Assembly: GCA_949286705.1 (NCBI GenBank)
Contig: CASEDF010000004.1
Coordinates: forward strand, 186,001 to 250,000
From: an uncultured bacterium
GTDB lineage: Bacteria; Cyanobacteriota; Vampirovibrionia; Gastranaerophilales; Gastranaerophilaceae
Reading direction: 5' to 3'
Length of the DNA stretch: 64,000 nucleotides
Of this stretch, positions 16,683 to 24,932 are shown in pieces. Within the stretch, counting starts at the first letter, position 1. Every line of letters starts with the position of its first letter. The notes under the pieces are model-generated. The model did no database searches. It worked only from the letters and a program-made list of their open reading frames with translations, and was not told where the DNA came from. The position numbers and the translations under genes are program-made.

Positions 16683-16707
16683 AAAAAGGGACGAATTTCT
16701 TCGTCCC
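16683..16707 (-). terminator. Terminator after ftsZ
   Basis: On the minus strand GGGACGAA-gaaa-TTCGTCCC followed by TTTTTATTTTT. The GAAA loop is stable. It ends the yggS-sepF-nadK-ftsZ side. Confidence 0.9.
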
Positions 16708-16740
16708 TCACTTTTTCATACTTCATTTTTTATAAAATCA

Positions 16741-17898
16741 TCACTTCTTTAAAAAGTCCGGAATTTCAATATTTGTAAAGCTTGGTGAAACTTCCGGAAT
16801 AGAAGTTCTTCTCGGCTGATTGAAAGAACCTGTGCTTGCAAAGAAATCTGCAGCATTTAACTGTCTTGTTTCAGGTTTTTCTTCAACTGATTGATTTTTC
16901 AATTCAAAGCCTGTTGCAATAACAGTAACTTGAATTTCACCCTGAATATTTTCATTAACTGCAGTACCGATAATAACAGTCGCGTCATCAAGAACTGCAT
17001 CATGAATAATATTAGCGGCATCCGTAATTTCGTGAAGCGTCATATCCGGACCGCCGGTGATATTAACGATAACACCGGATGCACCATTAATTGAGGTTTC
17101 AAGTAATTGAGAGTTAATGGCGATTTCAGCCGCTTTAATAGCTCTGCCTTCACCCTGACCGCGACCGATACCCATAAGAGCTGAGCCTGATGCCTGCATA
17201 ACATTTTTAACATCGGCAAAGTCAACGTTAATAAGTCCGGGAACGGTAATGATGTCAGATATACCCTGAACACCTCTCAACAGAACTTCATCGACAATAA
17301 TGAAAGATTCTGTCAATGAAACCTGTCTGTCAACTACCTGTAACAATTTATCGTTAGGAATTACAATAACAGCATCAACAGCTTCTCTGAGTTTTTCCAA
17401 ACCTTGCACAGCTTGATTTTGTCTTTTCTTACCTTCCCAGGAGAAAGGTTTTGTAACAACTGCGATTGTTAAAATTCCCAATTCTTTAGCGATTTTAGCA
17501 ACAACAGGAGCTGCACCGGTACCTGTACCGCCGCCCATACCTGCTGTGATAAATACCATATCTGCCCCTTCAAGAGCGTTGGTAATTTCCTGCTGGGCTT
17601 CTTCAGCTGCTTTTTCACCGATTGACGGATCACCGCCCGCACCTAAGCCGTTTGTTGAAGATGCACCGAGCTGAATTTTATTTTTAGTCTGACCGTATTC
17701 CAAAACTTGTAAATCTGTATTCATAAGCCAGAATTCAACACCTGATAATCCGGCTTTAATCATTCGGTTGACCGCGTTACCGCCGCCTCCGCCTACGCCG
17801 ACTACCTTAATATTTGTAGGGTTGATTGGAGACCTGTTTACGGGAGTGCTTGTTGTGTCATCTTTTCTAGCAAAGATATCTGATACGAAATTTTCCAC
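16741..17898 (-). CDS. ftsZ: Cell division protein FtsZ
   Basis: Tubulin-like GTPase that forms the division ring. The tubulin signature GGGTGTG is at residues 122-128, after [15 protein letters not shown] (32-46); the T7-loop region with [11 protein letters not shown] and [11 protein letters not shown] is present. After a variable linker the protein ends in IEIPDFLKK, the conserved peptide that binds partners such as FtsA, ZipA or SepF. The start codon is GTG, placed after GAGGTAAAAATA. A hairpin (ACCCGC/GCGGGT, about 17948-17968) sits in the upstream leader. Same strand as nadK, sepF and yggS. Confidence 0.97.
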   Translation of the reverse strand: MENFVSDIFARKDDTTSTPVNRSPINPTNIKVVGVGGGGGNAVNRMIKAGLSGVEFWLMNTDLQVLEYGQTKNKIQLGASSTNGLGAGGDPSIGEKAAEEAQQEITNALEGADMVFITAGMGGGTGTGAAPVVAKIAKELGILTIAVVTKPFSWEGKKRQNQAVQGLEKLREAVDAVIVIPNDKLLQVVDRQVSLTESFIIVDEVLLRGVQGISDIITVPGLINVDFADVKNVMQASGSALMGIGRGQGEGRAIKAAEIAINSQLLETSINGASGVIVNITGGPDMTLHEITDAANIIHDAVLDDATVIIGTAVNENIQGEIQVTVIATGFELKNQSVEEKPETRQLNAADFFASTGSFNQPRRTSIPEVSPSFTNIEIPDFLKK

Positions 17899-18065
17899 TA
17901 TTTTTACCTCTTATATATTGATATTACTTGTTTTTGAGTTATTTTTACCCGCATCGACTAAGCGGGTTCGACAATAATATAATAACATACTATTTTAAAT
18001 AGAAAAAAAGTACAATAATTTCCATGCCAATTATGAACAAAAATTAATAATTTTTTTTAAATTAA

Positions 18066-18860
18066 TTAAATATTGGCAGGAGAGATTCCCCAGTGAAGTT
18101 TATTTCTCAAAATAGAATAAAATTCCGAACCGCCCAAAAGTGCCAGTTTGGCAGTGTATTCAGATTTTTTAATTTCAATTTCTTTAGCGAATTCATAAAA
18201 TTCCTGACCGTCCGTAGATACCACATAATTTGTCAAGTCCTTATCGGAACAAATTGTAACAATTTCATTATCCGGAATTACAATCGGTCTTGCGGTAAGA
18301 GTATGCGGACAGATCGGAACTATTACAAATGCGTTCAACTCAGGCGAAATGACAGGACCGCCTGCAGAAAGTCCGTAAGCGGTGGAGCCTGTAGGCGTTG
18401 TGACTATAATTCCGTCCGCAAGATAATCACAAACGAGTTTGCCGTTAATTTTTAAAGAAAATCTTGATGTTCTGCCGGTTGTAGTGCCTTTTACAACAAA
18501 ATCATTCAAGGCAATTTTATCACCGCTCTGCAGCATAATTCTATTTTCTGTTCGGTAATGTCCGTTGAGAATTTTTTCAACCGAATTTTTAATATCTTCT
18601 TTTGATGACTGGGAAAGATACCCTAATCTTCCCAAATTTATCCCGAAAATAGGAGTAGATGTTTTTGCATAAAATCTTGCGGCTTTCAAAATTGTTCCGT
18701 CACCGCCGATTACAAACACAAAATCATATCCGCTTTTTAAATTATCTATATCAAGGACATCCGCAAAACAATTATTAGCAGACAAAATACTTTTCAGCTC
18801 ACTCATAACGTCCACGGAATGCTCAATCGTCTTATTATAACAAATTGCAAAATTTTTCAT
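18066..18860 (-). CDS. nadK: NAD kinase
   Basis: Phosphorylates NAD to NADP. Motifs: GGDGTIL at residues 52-58, the NE/D-type segment NDFVVKGTTTGR, and TPTGSTAYGLSAGGPV. 264 aa is a short but complete form. It starts MKNFAICYNK. A TATAAA lies six nucleotides before the ATG, with the sepF terminator immediately further upstream, so nadK may have its own nearly leaderless transcript. Gene order sepF-nadK-ftsZ on one strand. Confidence 0.93.
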   Translation of the reverse strand: MKNFAICYNKTIEHSVDVMSELKSILSANNCFADVLDIDNLKSGYDFVFVIGGDGTILKAARFYAKTSTPIFGINLGRLGYLSQSSKEDIKNSVEKILNGHYRTENRIMLQSGDKIALNDFVVKGTTTGRTSRFSLKINGKLVCDYLADGIIVTTPTGSTAYGLSAGGPVISPELNAFVIVPICPHTLTARPIVIPDNEIVTICSDKDLTNYVVSTDGQEFYEFAKEIEIKKSEYTAKLALLGGSEFYSILRNKLHWGISPANI

Positions 18861-18884
18861 AAATTTTTTATATCATAAAAGAAT

Positions 18885-18907
18885 AAAAAAGGGAACTTTC
18901 GTTCCCT
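18885..18907 (-). terminator. Terminator after sepF
   Basis: On the minus strand GGGAAC-gaaa-GTTCCC followed by TTTTTTATT, 49 nt past the sepF stop. It separates sepF from nadK. Confidence 0.85.
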
Positions 18908-18955
18908 ATTATACAACTATCTCTTCTCATACCCAATGAATCTATTGTTTATCTC

Positions 18956-19456
18956 CTACTGTAAAGGAGCTCTCCACAAAGAATCATTAAATTTATTCTG
19001 GTTTGCATTCAATTCAACAGACAAAGTTACGTTACTCGGAGTGAATACAAATACTAAATCGCCTACTTTTTGGGGTTTGCCGTTAAGAGCGTGTGCTGCA
19101 CCGCATACAAAGTCGATTGTGCGTTGTGATTGTTCTTTATCCAAAAGGTGAAGGTTCAAAACAATTGTCTTTCTGTCTTTCAAATATTGAACAATACTTG
19201 CTGCGTCATCAAATGAACGCGGCTCCATAACTATTACTTCATAACCTCTGAAATTCGGATGATTTACAACTTTCAAATCGTTTGTTCTGTCAATGTTTGA
19301 CTGATAAGAATATTTCGGATCAACTGCAAGGTTGTCCTGAACTTCGTATTCATCACCCATTTCTTCTGCCATTTCATCAAATATTGTTTCTCTCGGTTCA
19401 AATCCTTTTACCAAGAAGTCTACTACTGATTTAATTTTGTCTGTTACTACTGCCAC
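18956..19456 (-). CDS. sepF: Cell division protein SepF
   Basis: SepF binds the FtsZ C-terminal peptide and membranes and supports septum formation in Firmicutes, actinobacteria and cyanobacteria. The conserved C-terminal domain is clear: EVIVMEPRSFDDAASIVQYL, KTIVLNLHLLDKEQSQR, TIDFVCGAAHALNG and FVFTPSNVTLS. The N-terminal 60 residues form the usual acidic linker. 166 aa is typical. It lies 22 nt downstream of yggS, a pairing shared with cyanobacteria and Firmicutes. Confidence 0.93.
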   Translation of the reverse strand: MAVVTDKIKSVVDFLVKGFEPRETIFDEMAEEMGDEYEVQDNLAVDPKYSYQSNIDRTNDLKVVNHPNFRGYEVIVMEPRSFDDAASIVQYLKDRKTIVLNLHLLDKEQSQRTIDFVCGAAHALNGKPQKVGDLVFVFTPSNVTLSVELNANQNKFNDSLWRAPLQ

Positions 19457-19478
19457 CGTTTTATTCCTCCGTTTATTT

Positions 19479-20150
19479 TTACATAAATAATTTTCTACCG
19501 ATTCTTAACATTGTTGAACCCTCACGGGCTGCTATTTTGTAATCCTGACTCATACCCATAGATATATCATTCAGTTTACAGTCAAATTTTTTTTCAAGAT
19601 TATCTCTAATCTCTCTTATTTCGCAGAAAAGTCTTTTTAATTCATCGTCCTGTGCCCCTAAAGGAGCCATATTCATAACCCCTTTTATGTCAAGGTTTTT
19701 CAATTTAATTATTCGGGCGAAAACGTCAAAAATTTCGTCTTTTGAAAAACCGAATTTTTGTTGTTCGCCGGCATTATTTATCTGGACTAAAATCTTTTGA
19801 ACTTTTCCGATTTTGCCTGCTTCCTCAGATATCTTTTCAGCAAGCTTAACAGAATCCACAGAATGTATATAATCAAAAATTTCTATTGCTTTTTTCACCT
19901 TATTAGTTTGTAAATGTCCTATAAAATGAAATGTGGAATTTTTTCTTATTTCCTGCGGCAGATTGTTAATCTTTTCTGATGCCTCAATTACTCTTGATTC
20001 GCCGAAATTCCTTAACCCTGCGTTATACGCTGCAATTATGGCTTTTTCGTCAAAATATTTTGTAACTGCAATGATATTTGGTCTATAAGGTGCAATGTCT
20101 TCTTGTATTTGTAAAAGATTTTTTTTAATTGTTTCTTGCACTATCTTCAC
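19479..20150 (-). CDS. YggS-family pyridoxal-phosphate homeostasis protein
   Basis: PLP-binding protein related to the N-terminal domain of alanine racemase, involved in B6 and amino-acid homeostasis. The PLP lysine is K31 in IIAVTKYF; other family blocks are GLRNFGESRV, FHFIGHLQTNKVKKAI, HSVDSVKLAEKIS and the C-terminal LSMGMS-like DISMGMSQDYKIAAREGSTMLR, which ends in the phosphate-binding part. 223 aa is normal. First gene of the yggS-sepF unit. Confidence 0.93.
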   Translation of the reverse strand: MKIVQETIKKNLLQIQEDIAPYRPNIIAVTKYFDEKAIIAAYNAGLRNFGESRVIEASEKINNLPQEIRKNSTFHFIGHLQTNKVKKAIEIFDYIHSVDSVKLAEKISEEAGKIGKVQKILVQINNAGEQQKFGFSKDEIFDVFARIIKLKNLDIKGVMNMAPLGAQDDELKRLFCEIREIRDNLEKKFDCKLNDISMGMSQDYKIAAREGSTMLRIGRKLFM

Positions 20151-20581
20151 CTCTACAAGAAATCCGCCCCGTGTCAGAGCATATTTTAATTTTACTCTAA
20201 CCTTTCAAGGTGGACAACTATTTTATTTTCAGGTCTCTCACCCCCTTTTTATCTACTCCCGAAACCATGATTTTGACATGATTTCAGCCTAAATTAATAT
20301 TTCTTAATTTTTGGTTACATTTTGTAATACTGACGTTTGATAGGCATGCCCGCCATGCCTTTTTCTTTACAATTTGTAAAAGTCCGGTAATAAATTGGGA
20401 TTTATGTTATAAGAATAAACCCTTTTTGAACAAAATTTATCCTTCGTTTATATGAGATTTGCACAAAACAGATATTTATGACAGATAATAATTTTTATAT
20501 AAAACCGTATCACTGTTAAAAAATAATTAAAAAATTAAGAATTAAAAGAATTTTATATTATCATAATAATAGGAGATAAAT
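20151..20581. other. 431-nt divergent gap between yggS and dnaJ
   Basis: No gene is visible on either strand. It contains a hairpin, AGGCATG-cccgc-CATGCCT (20342-20360), followed by TTTTT on the plus strand; a terminator has no obvious job between divergent genes, so this may be a dispersed palindromic repeat or the end of a small transcript. A promoter candidate for dnaJ lies at 20426-20454. The last 60 nt before dnaJ are extremely AT-rich. Confidence 0.5.
20426..20454 (+). promoter_or_regulatory. Candidate dnaJ promoter
   Basis: TTGAAC-N17-TATATG. It would give a leader of about 120 nt ahead of dnaJ. No CIRCE inverted repeat (TTAGCACTC type) was seen. Confidence 0.4.
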
Positions 20582-21616
20582 ATGCAGTATAAAGATTATT
20601 ATGATATATTGGGAGTAAAACGCGGCGCAACTGAAGCGGAGATCAAATCCGCATACAGAAAACTTGCGCGCAAATATCACCCCGACGTAAATAAAACAAA
20701 AGAAGCCGAAGCTAAATTTAAAGATATAAATGAAGCCTATGAAGTTCTGGGAGATAAACAAAAACGCCAGAGATACGACAGCCTTGGATCCAATTGGCAG
20801 GGTGGAGCAGAATATACGCCGCCGCCCGGATTTGAACAATTTAATTTTGGCGGAGGTCAGGGTTATCAAACTTTTAACTTTGGCGGACAGGATTTAGGCG
20901 GATTTTCCGACTTTTTCAGTTCACTATTCGGTGATATGATGATGGGTCAAGCTCAATCCGGAGCCAGAAAAAGCCGTATGGATTTTGGCGGATTTGATTT
21001 TGGCGGACAACAGCAAAGTACACGCTCACGCCGTCAGACTAAATCCGAAAATCTTGATATAACCATGACATTAAACGTAACAGCTAAAGATTTATTTGAT
21101 CAAAAACCAATAACTGTACGGTTTAATCAAATGGAGAAATGCCGTCAGTGTCCTCCCGGAGGCGGTTTTTGTGCTGCATGCGGCGGAACGGGCATAAAAT
21201 CGGAACAAAAATCCATTAAAGTTAAACTTCCATCCGAAATAAAAGAAGGTCAAAAAGTCCGCGTAAAAGGTGAAGGCAAAACCGATGATTACGGTCAAAA
21301 AGGTGACTTGTACTTAATTGTTCACATGAAAGATACCAATTACGAAATAGAAGGCAGTGACCTTACAAAAGATGTGGAAATTACCCCGCCGGAAGCAGTT
21401 CTCGGTTGTAAAAAAGATATTGAAACTTTACACGGCAAAATCGGCATAAAGATTCCGCCTAAAACCTCTACGGGACAAATGCTTAGACTTAAGGGTCTGG
21501 GCTTGCCGAAAAAAGGCGGCTACGGCAATTTGAATGCACGGATAAAAATTGTTATTCCGAAAAATTTATCCGATAAACAAATTGAATTGTATAAAAAATT
21601 ATCCGAATTAAGCTAA
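20582..21616 (+). CDS. dnaJ: DnaJ-family co-chaperone with minimal zinc site
   Basis: J-domain co-chaperone that stimulates DnaK. The J domain covers residues 1-70 with HPD at 33-35. A Gly/Phe-rich region follows (about 75-150, [16 protein letters not shown] type). Canonical DnaJ has four CxxCxGxG repeats; here only C188/C191 and C198/C201 occur within [18 protein letters not shown], so the zinc domain is cut to one module. The two C-terminal client-binding domains are complete. It could be the genome's only DnaJ or a CbpA-like second copy. RBS TAGGAG. Confidence 0.85.
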   Translation: MQYKDYYDILGVKRGATEAEIKSAYRKLARKYHPDVNKTKEAEAKFKDINEAYEVLGDKQKRQRYDSLGSNWQGGAEYTPPPGFEQFNFGGGQGYQTFNFGGQDLGGFSDFFSSLFGDMMMGQAQSGARKSRMDFGGFDFGGQQQSTRSRRQTKSENLDITMTLNVTAKDLFDQKPITVRFNQMEKCRQCPPGGGFCAACGGTGIKSEQKSIKVKLPSEIKEGQKVRVKGEGKTDDYGQKGDLYLIVHMKDTNYEIEGSDLTKDVEITPPEAVLGCKKDIETLHGKIGIKIPPKTSTGQMLRLKGLGLPKKGGYGNLNARIKIVIPKNLSDKQIELYKKLSELS

Positions 21617-21644
21617 AATTTTATTTTAAATTTTGGCAATATGC

Positions 21645-21673
21645 TTGACATTTCACCCTAAAAATCAGACAAT
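21645..21673 (+). promoter_or_regulatory. Promoter of the gcvT-gcvH-gcvPA operon
   Basis: TTGACA-N17-GACAAT, with a perfect -35 box. The transcription start would be about 10 nt before the strong ribosome binding site AAGGGGGAA. No glycine riboswitch fits in this short leader. Confidence 0.6.
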
Positions 21674-21690
21674 AAAATCAAGGGGGAATT

Positions 21691-22797
21691 ATGGTCAAAA
21701 AAACTTACTTGCACGAAAAACACATTGAACTGGGCGCTAAAATGGTTGATTTCGCAGGTTGGCACATGCCGGTTCAGTACAGGTCAATTATTGAAGAGCA
21801 CAAAAATGTTCGCGAAAATGTAGGTCTATTTGATGTGTCACATATGGGTGAAGTTTTTGTTGTAGGCGAAGATGCGGAAGAATTTTTGAATAAACTTGTG
21901 CCGCAGAATATTTCCAAATTAACGGACGGCAAAGCGGTTTATTGTCAGCTTCCGAATAGAGATGGCGGGCTTATTGATGATTTAATTATTTATAAGCTTA
22001 AGACAAATACTTATTTAGTAATCTGTAACGCGTCAAGGGTTGATGAAGATATTAACTGGATGTCTTTAAATCAGCGCGGGTATAATATAAATCTTGATAA
22101 TGAATCGCATAACCTTTCACTTCTTGCTGTTCAAGGACCTAAGGCCGTTGATTTGATGCATAAATTAGGATACACGGATGATCAGGATTCTTTTACGATA
22201 ATTGAAGGGAAACTTTTAAATATACCTATGTACATTTCAAGAACAGGTTACACAGGAGAAGACGGCTTTGAACTTCTTGTAATCAATGAATATGCTGAAC
22301 ATCTCTGGGACAAATTGCTGGAGGAAGGAAAAGAATTTAACATAATGCCAATTGGGCTGGGCGCACGTGATACATTAAGACTTGAAGCAGCTTTACCTTT
22401 ATACGGAAATGATTTGGACGAAAATACTACACCTGTTGAGGCAGGGCTGTCATGGTCAATTCCTAAAGATAAACTTGATGATTATAACGGTAAAAAAATA
22501 ATTATGGAGCAATTGGAAAACGGAGCACCAAAAAAACTTATCGGCTTAAAGATGCTGGATAAATCAATTGCGCGGCATGAATATGAAGTTTATTATCAAG
22601 GGGAAAAAGTCGGTATAGTCACAAGCGGCGGAGTTTCTCCGATGTTGAATGCAAATATTGCAATGGCTTATGTAAAAAATATTAAAGAAATTTGCGCAGG
22701 TTCTGTTGTTCAGGTTATGATAAGAGAAAAACTTCATGATGCGGAAGTTGTAAAACGACCTTTTATTAAAAAAAGAAATAAAGTTACAAGGAGCTAA
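21691..22797 (+). CDS. gcvT: Glycine cleavage system T protein (aminomethyltransferase)
   Basis: Transfers the methylene group from the H-protein-bound intermediate to tetrahydrofolate, releasing ammonia. Family blocks: FAGWHMPVQY, NVGLFDVSHMGEV, GLIDDLIIYKL, SLLAVQGPKAVDLM, SRTGYTGEDGFELL and GARDTLRLEAALPLYGND. 368 aa is normal. The stop is 1 nt before gcvH, so the genes are tightly coupled. Confidence 0.96.
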   Translation: MVKKTYLHEKHIELGAKMVDFAGWHMPVQYRSIIEEHKNVRENVGLFDVSHMGEVFVVGEDAEEFLNKLVPQNISKLTDGKAVYCQLPNRDGGLIDDLIIYKLKTNTYLVICNASRVDEDINWMSLNQRGYNINLDNESHNLSLLAVQGPKAVDLMHKLGYTDDQDSFTIIEGKLLNIPMYISRTGYTGEDGFELLVINEYAEHLWDKLLEEGKEFNIMPIGLGARDTLRLEAALPLYGNDLDENTTPVEAGLSWSIPKDKLDDYNGKKIIMEQLENGAPKKLIGLKMLDKSIARHEYEVYYQGEKVGIVTSGGVSPMLNANIAMAYVKNIKEICAGSVVQVMIREKLHDAEVVKRPFIKKRNKVTRS

Positions 22798-22798
22798 A

Positions 22799-23179
22799 AT
22801 GAGTATTACTGAAAAAATTTTATGTTCAAAATCCCATGAATATTTGCTGGAAGAAAACGGGAATTATATAATCGGCTTGACTGATTATGCGATTGAACAA
22901 TTGGGAGATATTGTATTTGTAGAATTGCCGGAAGTCGGTTCCGAATACAAAAAAGGCGACACTTTCGCGACAATTGAATCGGTTAAGGCAGCATCCGAAA
23001 TTTATATGCCGGTTAGCGGAAAAATTATTGAAGTTAATGACGCAATAGCAGATGCGCCGGAAATCTTAAACGAAGACTGCTATGAAAAAGGCTGGCTTGT
23101 AAAAATCGAAAAAACTGGCGACGAATCAGAATTTGCCGACCTTTTGGAATACGAAGATTATAAAGAAGATTTGGAATAA
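22799..23179 (+). CDS. gcvH: Glycine cleavage system H protein
   Basis: Lipoyl carrier that shuttles the aminomethyl group between P, T and L proteins. The lipoylated lysine is K63 in ATIESVKAASEIYMP. Also present are GLTDYAIEQLGDIVFVELP and a C-terminal GWLVKIE. 126 aa is normal. It overlaps gcvPA by one base. RBS AAGGAGC within the end of gcvT. Confidence 0.96.
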   Translation: MSITEKILCSKSHEYLLEENGNYIIGLTDYAIEQLGDIVFVELPEVGSEYKKGDTFATIESVKAASEIYMPVSGKIIEVNDAIADAPEILNEDCYEKGWLVKIEKTGDESEFADLLEYEDYKEDLE

Positions 23180-24414
23180 TGAAAAATTTTTTAGTACATA
23201 ATGACGATGTTATAAAAAAAATGTGCACTGAAATCGGCATATCCGATGTTAAGGATTTATTCAAACAAATTCCCGAAAAAGCACGTATGCAAAGCCTTGA
23301 ACTTTCCGATGCAATAAGCGAAATGGAAACTCAAAAACGCATAAAATCTCTTGCCCAAAAAAACAAAACGGATTACATAAGCTTTTTGGGCGCCGGATAT
23401 TATAACAAATTTATTCCCGCCTGCATTTCACAAATTGCTCAGAGATTTGAATTTAACACGGCATATACCCCTTATCAGCCGGAAATTTCACAGGGCACAC
23501 TGCAGGTTATGTATGAATTTCAAACAATGATGTGCCGGCTGACAAATATGGATGTCGCAAACGCAACAGTTTATGATGCCGCAACAGCATGTGCGGAAGC
23601 TATCTTAATGGCAGTTCGTATTAAAAAAATTGATAAAGTGCTGGTTTCAAACGCGCTGAATCCCGAATACAAAAAAGTTATTGAAACTTACACACACGCG
23701 AACTCAATTGAGATTGAATGGTTTGACAATACCCCTGAAAATACTACGGATTATTCCTGCGTTTTGATCCAGACACCGGATTTTTACGGCGAAATTTTAG
23801 AGGCGCCGCAGGTTGATACGCTGCTTGTGGTTTGTACGGATGTTTCGACATTATCAATCCTTAAACCTGTTGAATGCGATATTATGGTCGGGGATGTTCA
23901 GACTCTCGGTATTCCGGTAAGCTTTGGCGGACCGAGCGCTGGATTTATGGCATGCAAAGAAAAATACATGCGTCAGCTCCCAGGACGTCTTGCAGGAAGA
24001 ACCGTTGATGCGGACGGAAATCAAGCTTTTACATTAACTATCCAAACCCGCGAACAACACATTAAACGTGAAAAAGCCACCAGTAACATATGTTCAAATC
24101 AAGCACTCATCGGGCTTTGTGCCACTCTTTATTTAAGCGTTATGGGTGAAAAAGGCTTCAAACAGGCAGGATATTTATCAGCAAAACAGGCTCACAAACT
24201 TTCTGAAAAGCTTGCTGAAAAAGGAATTAAAACTTTAAACAAAAATTTCTTTAATGAATTTGTTATTCAGGTCAACAATGCCGATAAAACCCTTGCAAAA
24301 CTTAAATCCGCAGGTATCATAGGCGGATTAAAGCTCGACGATAATAAAATTCTCGTTGCTGCAACGGAAATGATTTCGGACGAAGATATTGACCTTTATA
24401 CAGAAAACATATAA
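23179..24414 (+). CDS. gcvPA: Glycine dehydrogenase (decarboxylating) subunit 1
   Basis: N-terminal half of the P protein in organisms with a split enzyme. Recognisable segments are ISFLGAGYYNKFIPACI, FNTAYTPYQPEISQGTLQ, FQTMMCRLTNMDVANA, VGDVQTLGIPVSFGGPSAG, RLAGRTVDADG and TIQTREQHIKREKATSNIC. It is 411 aa, about 30 shorter than usual, the difference being near the middle and the end. The PLP-carrying partner GcvPB normally follows directly but is absent here; two tRNA genes on the opposite strand begin two bases after the stop. Confidence 0.93.
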   Translation: MKNFLVHNDDVIKKMCTEIGISDVKDLFKQIPEKARMQSLELSDAISEMETQKRIKSLAQKNKTDYISFLGAGYYNKFIPACISQIAQRFEFNTAYTPYQPEISQGTLQVMYEFQTMMCRLTNMDVANATVYDAATACAEAILMAVRIKKIDKVLVSNALNPEYKKVIETYTHANSIEIEWFDNTPENTTDYSCVLIQTPDFYGEILEAPQVDTLLVVCTDVSTLSILKPVECDIMVGDVQTLGIPVSFGGPSAGFMACKEKYMRQLPGRLAGRTVDADGNQAFTLTIQTREQHIKREKATSNICSNQALIGLCATLYLSVMGEKGFKQAGYLSAKQAHKLSEKLAEKGIKTLNKNFFNEFVIQVNNADKTLAKLKSAGIIGGLKLDDNKILVAATEMISDEDIDLYTENI

Positions 24415-24415
24415 A

Positions 24416-24488
24416 TGGGCGATACGTGACTCGAACACGTGACCCCCACAACGTCAATGTGGTGCGCTACCAACTGTGCCAATCGCCC
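24416..24488 (-). tRNA. tRNA-Val (GAC)
   Basis: Read on the minus strand it folds as a full cloverleaf: acceptor arm GGGCGAT/ATCGCCC, anticodon arm CCACA-TTGACGT-TGTGG giving anticodon GAC, and T arm GTGTTCGAGTCAC. The discriminator is A. The 3' CCA is not encoded. It follows tRNA-Cys by 10 nt and shares its promoter. Confidence 0.93.
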
Positions 24489-24498
24489 GTATAAGAAA

Positions 24499-24569
24499 AG
24501 GCGACACCCGGATTCGAACCGGGGGTAAAAGCTTTGCAGGCTTCTGCCTTACCACTTGGCCATGTCGCC
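24499..24569 (-). tRNA. tRNA-Cys (GCA)
   Basis: Minus-strand cloverleaf with acceptor GGCGACA/TGTCGCC, anticodon loop CTGCAAA giving GCA, and T arm CCCGGTTCGAATCCGGG. The discriminator is U, the cysteine identity base. The 3' CCA is not encoded. First of a two-tRNA transcript. Confidence 0.94.
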
Positions 24570-24582
24570 GCCTCGTTTCTTT

Positions 24583-24611
24583 ATAATAAAAAAGACATAA
24601 ACGATTGTCAA
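24583..24611 (-). promoter_or_regulatory. Promoter of the tRNA-Cys/tRNA-Val pair
   Basis: On the minus strand TTGACA-N17-TATTAT, with the start expected about 7 nt before the mature tRNA-Cys 5' end. The -35 box lies 3 nt from the remnant XRE gene. Confidence 0.75.
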
Positions 24612-24613
24612 GG

Positions 24614-24765
24614 TTAGAATTCAAAAAGCGCCTTTATGGGTATATCCAATGCGTCTGAAATTTTGATAAGTGTTTTCAACCCCGGCTTATTTATACAAAC
24701 CTCAATCTTGCCTAAATAATCCAAACTTATCCCGCATATAGCTCGGTATCTGTTTTTAACCGGAA
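24614..24765 (-). pseudogene. Remnant of an XRE-family regulator
   Basis: The minus strand encodes about 50 codons ending in a stop: NRYRAICGISLDYLGKIEV, then CINKPGLKTLIKISDALDI and PIKALFEF. This is the second half of a Cro/C1-type helix-turn-helix domain (CGIS-x-x-Y-[LI]-x-[RK]-IE and the L-x-K-I-[AS]-x-A-L-x-[IV] helix). The N-terminal part is missing and is replaced by the palindromic repeat at 24764. No start codon with a ribosome binding site is left. The repeat may have inserted into the gene or mark a deletion junction. Confidence 0.7.
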
Positions 24766-24850
24766 GATCCCGCAATACCTACCGGCTACACCGACGGATG
24801 CAGGCTCACACAACTCGTTTCTGTTCGCTTTGCAAAATGCGGGATGACGT
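24764..24850 (+). repeat. Long palindromic repeat (CCCGCA stem) at the XRE remnant
   Basis: AGATCCCGCA at the left end pairs with TGCGGGATGACG at the right end, enclosing about 65 nt of GC-richer DNA. The outer sequence (AGATYCY ... RGRATGAC) matches the smaller elements at 3376, 9655 and 59619 and the one at 45693, so I group them as one family with different inner loops. Confidence 0.65.
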
Positions 24851-24873
24851 TTTATTTTACACTTCTCTGAGAG

Positions 24874-24916
24874 AAAACAAAAGGCGCCGGCAGGGTATTT
24901 TCCCTGCCGGCGCCTT
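24874..24916 (-). terminator. Terminator after adhE
   Basis: A perfect 15-bp GC-rich stem (AAGGCGCCGGCAGGG with its complement, 24881-24895 and 24902-24916) with a 6-nt loop, followed on the minus strand by TTTTGTTTTC. It is the strongest hairpin in the window, fitting a highly expressed gene. Confidence 0.93.
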
Positions 24917-24932
24917 AACCATTTAATTTTAA

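Noticed and set aside
16590-16710. Rightward small RNA from a TTGACT-N17-TATATA sequence to the hairpin at 16688
   Set aside because: The promoter-like sequence lies in very AT-rich DNA and the hairpin is fully explained as the ftsZ terminator; no other support.
24416-24569. CRISPR-like direct repeats around the tRNA pair
   Set aside because: The inverted and repeated sequences fold as two complete tRNA cloverleaves; no spaced repeats exist in the window.
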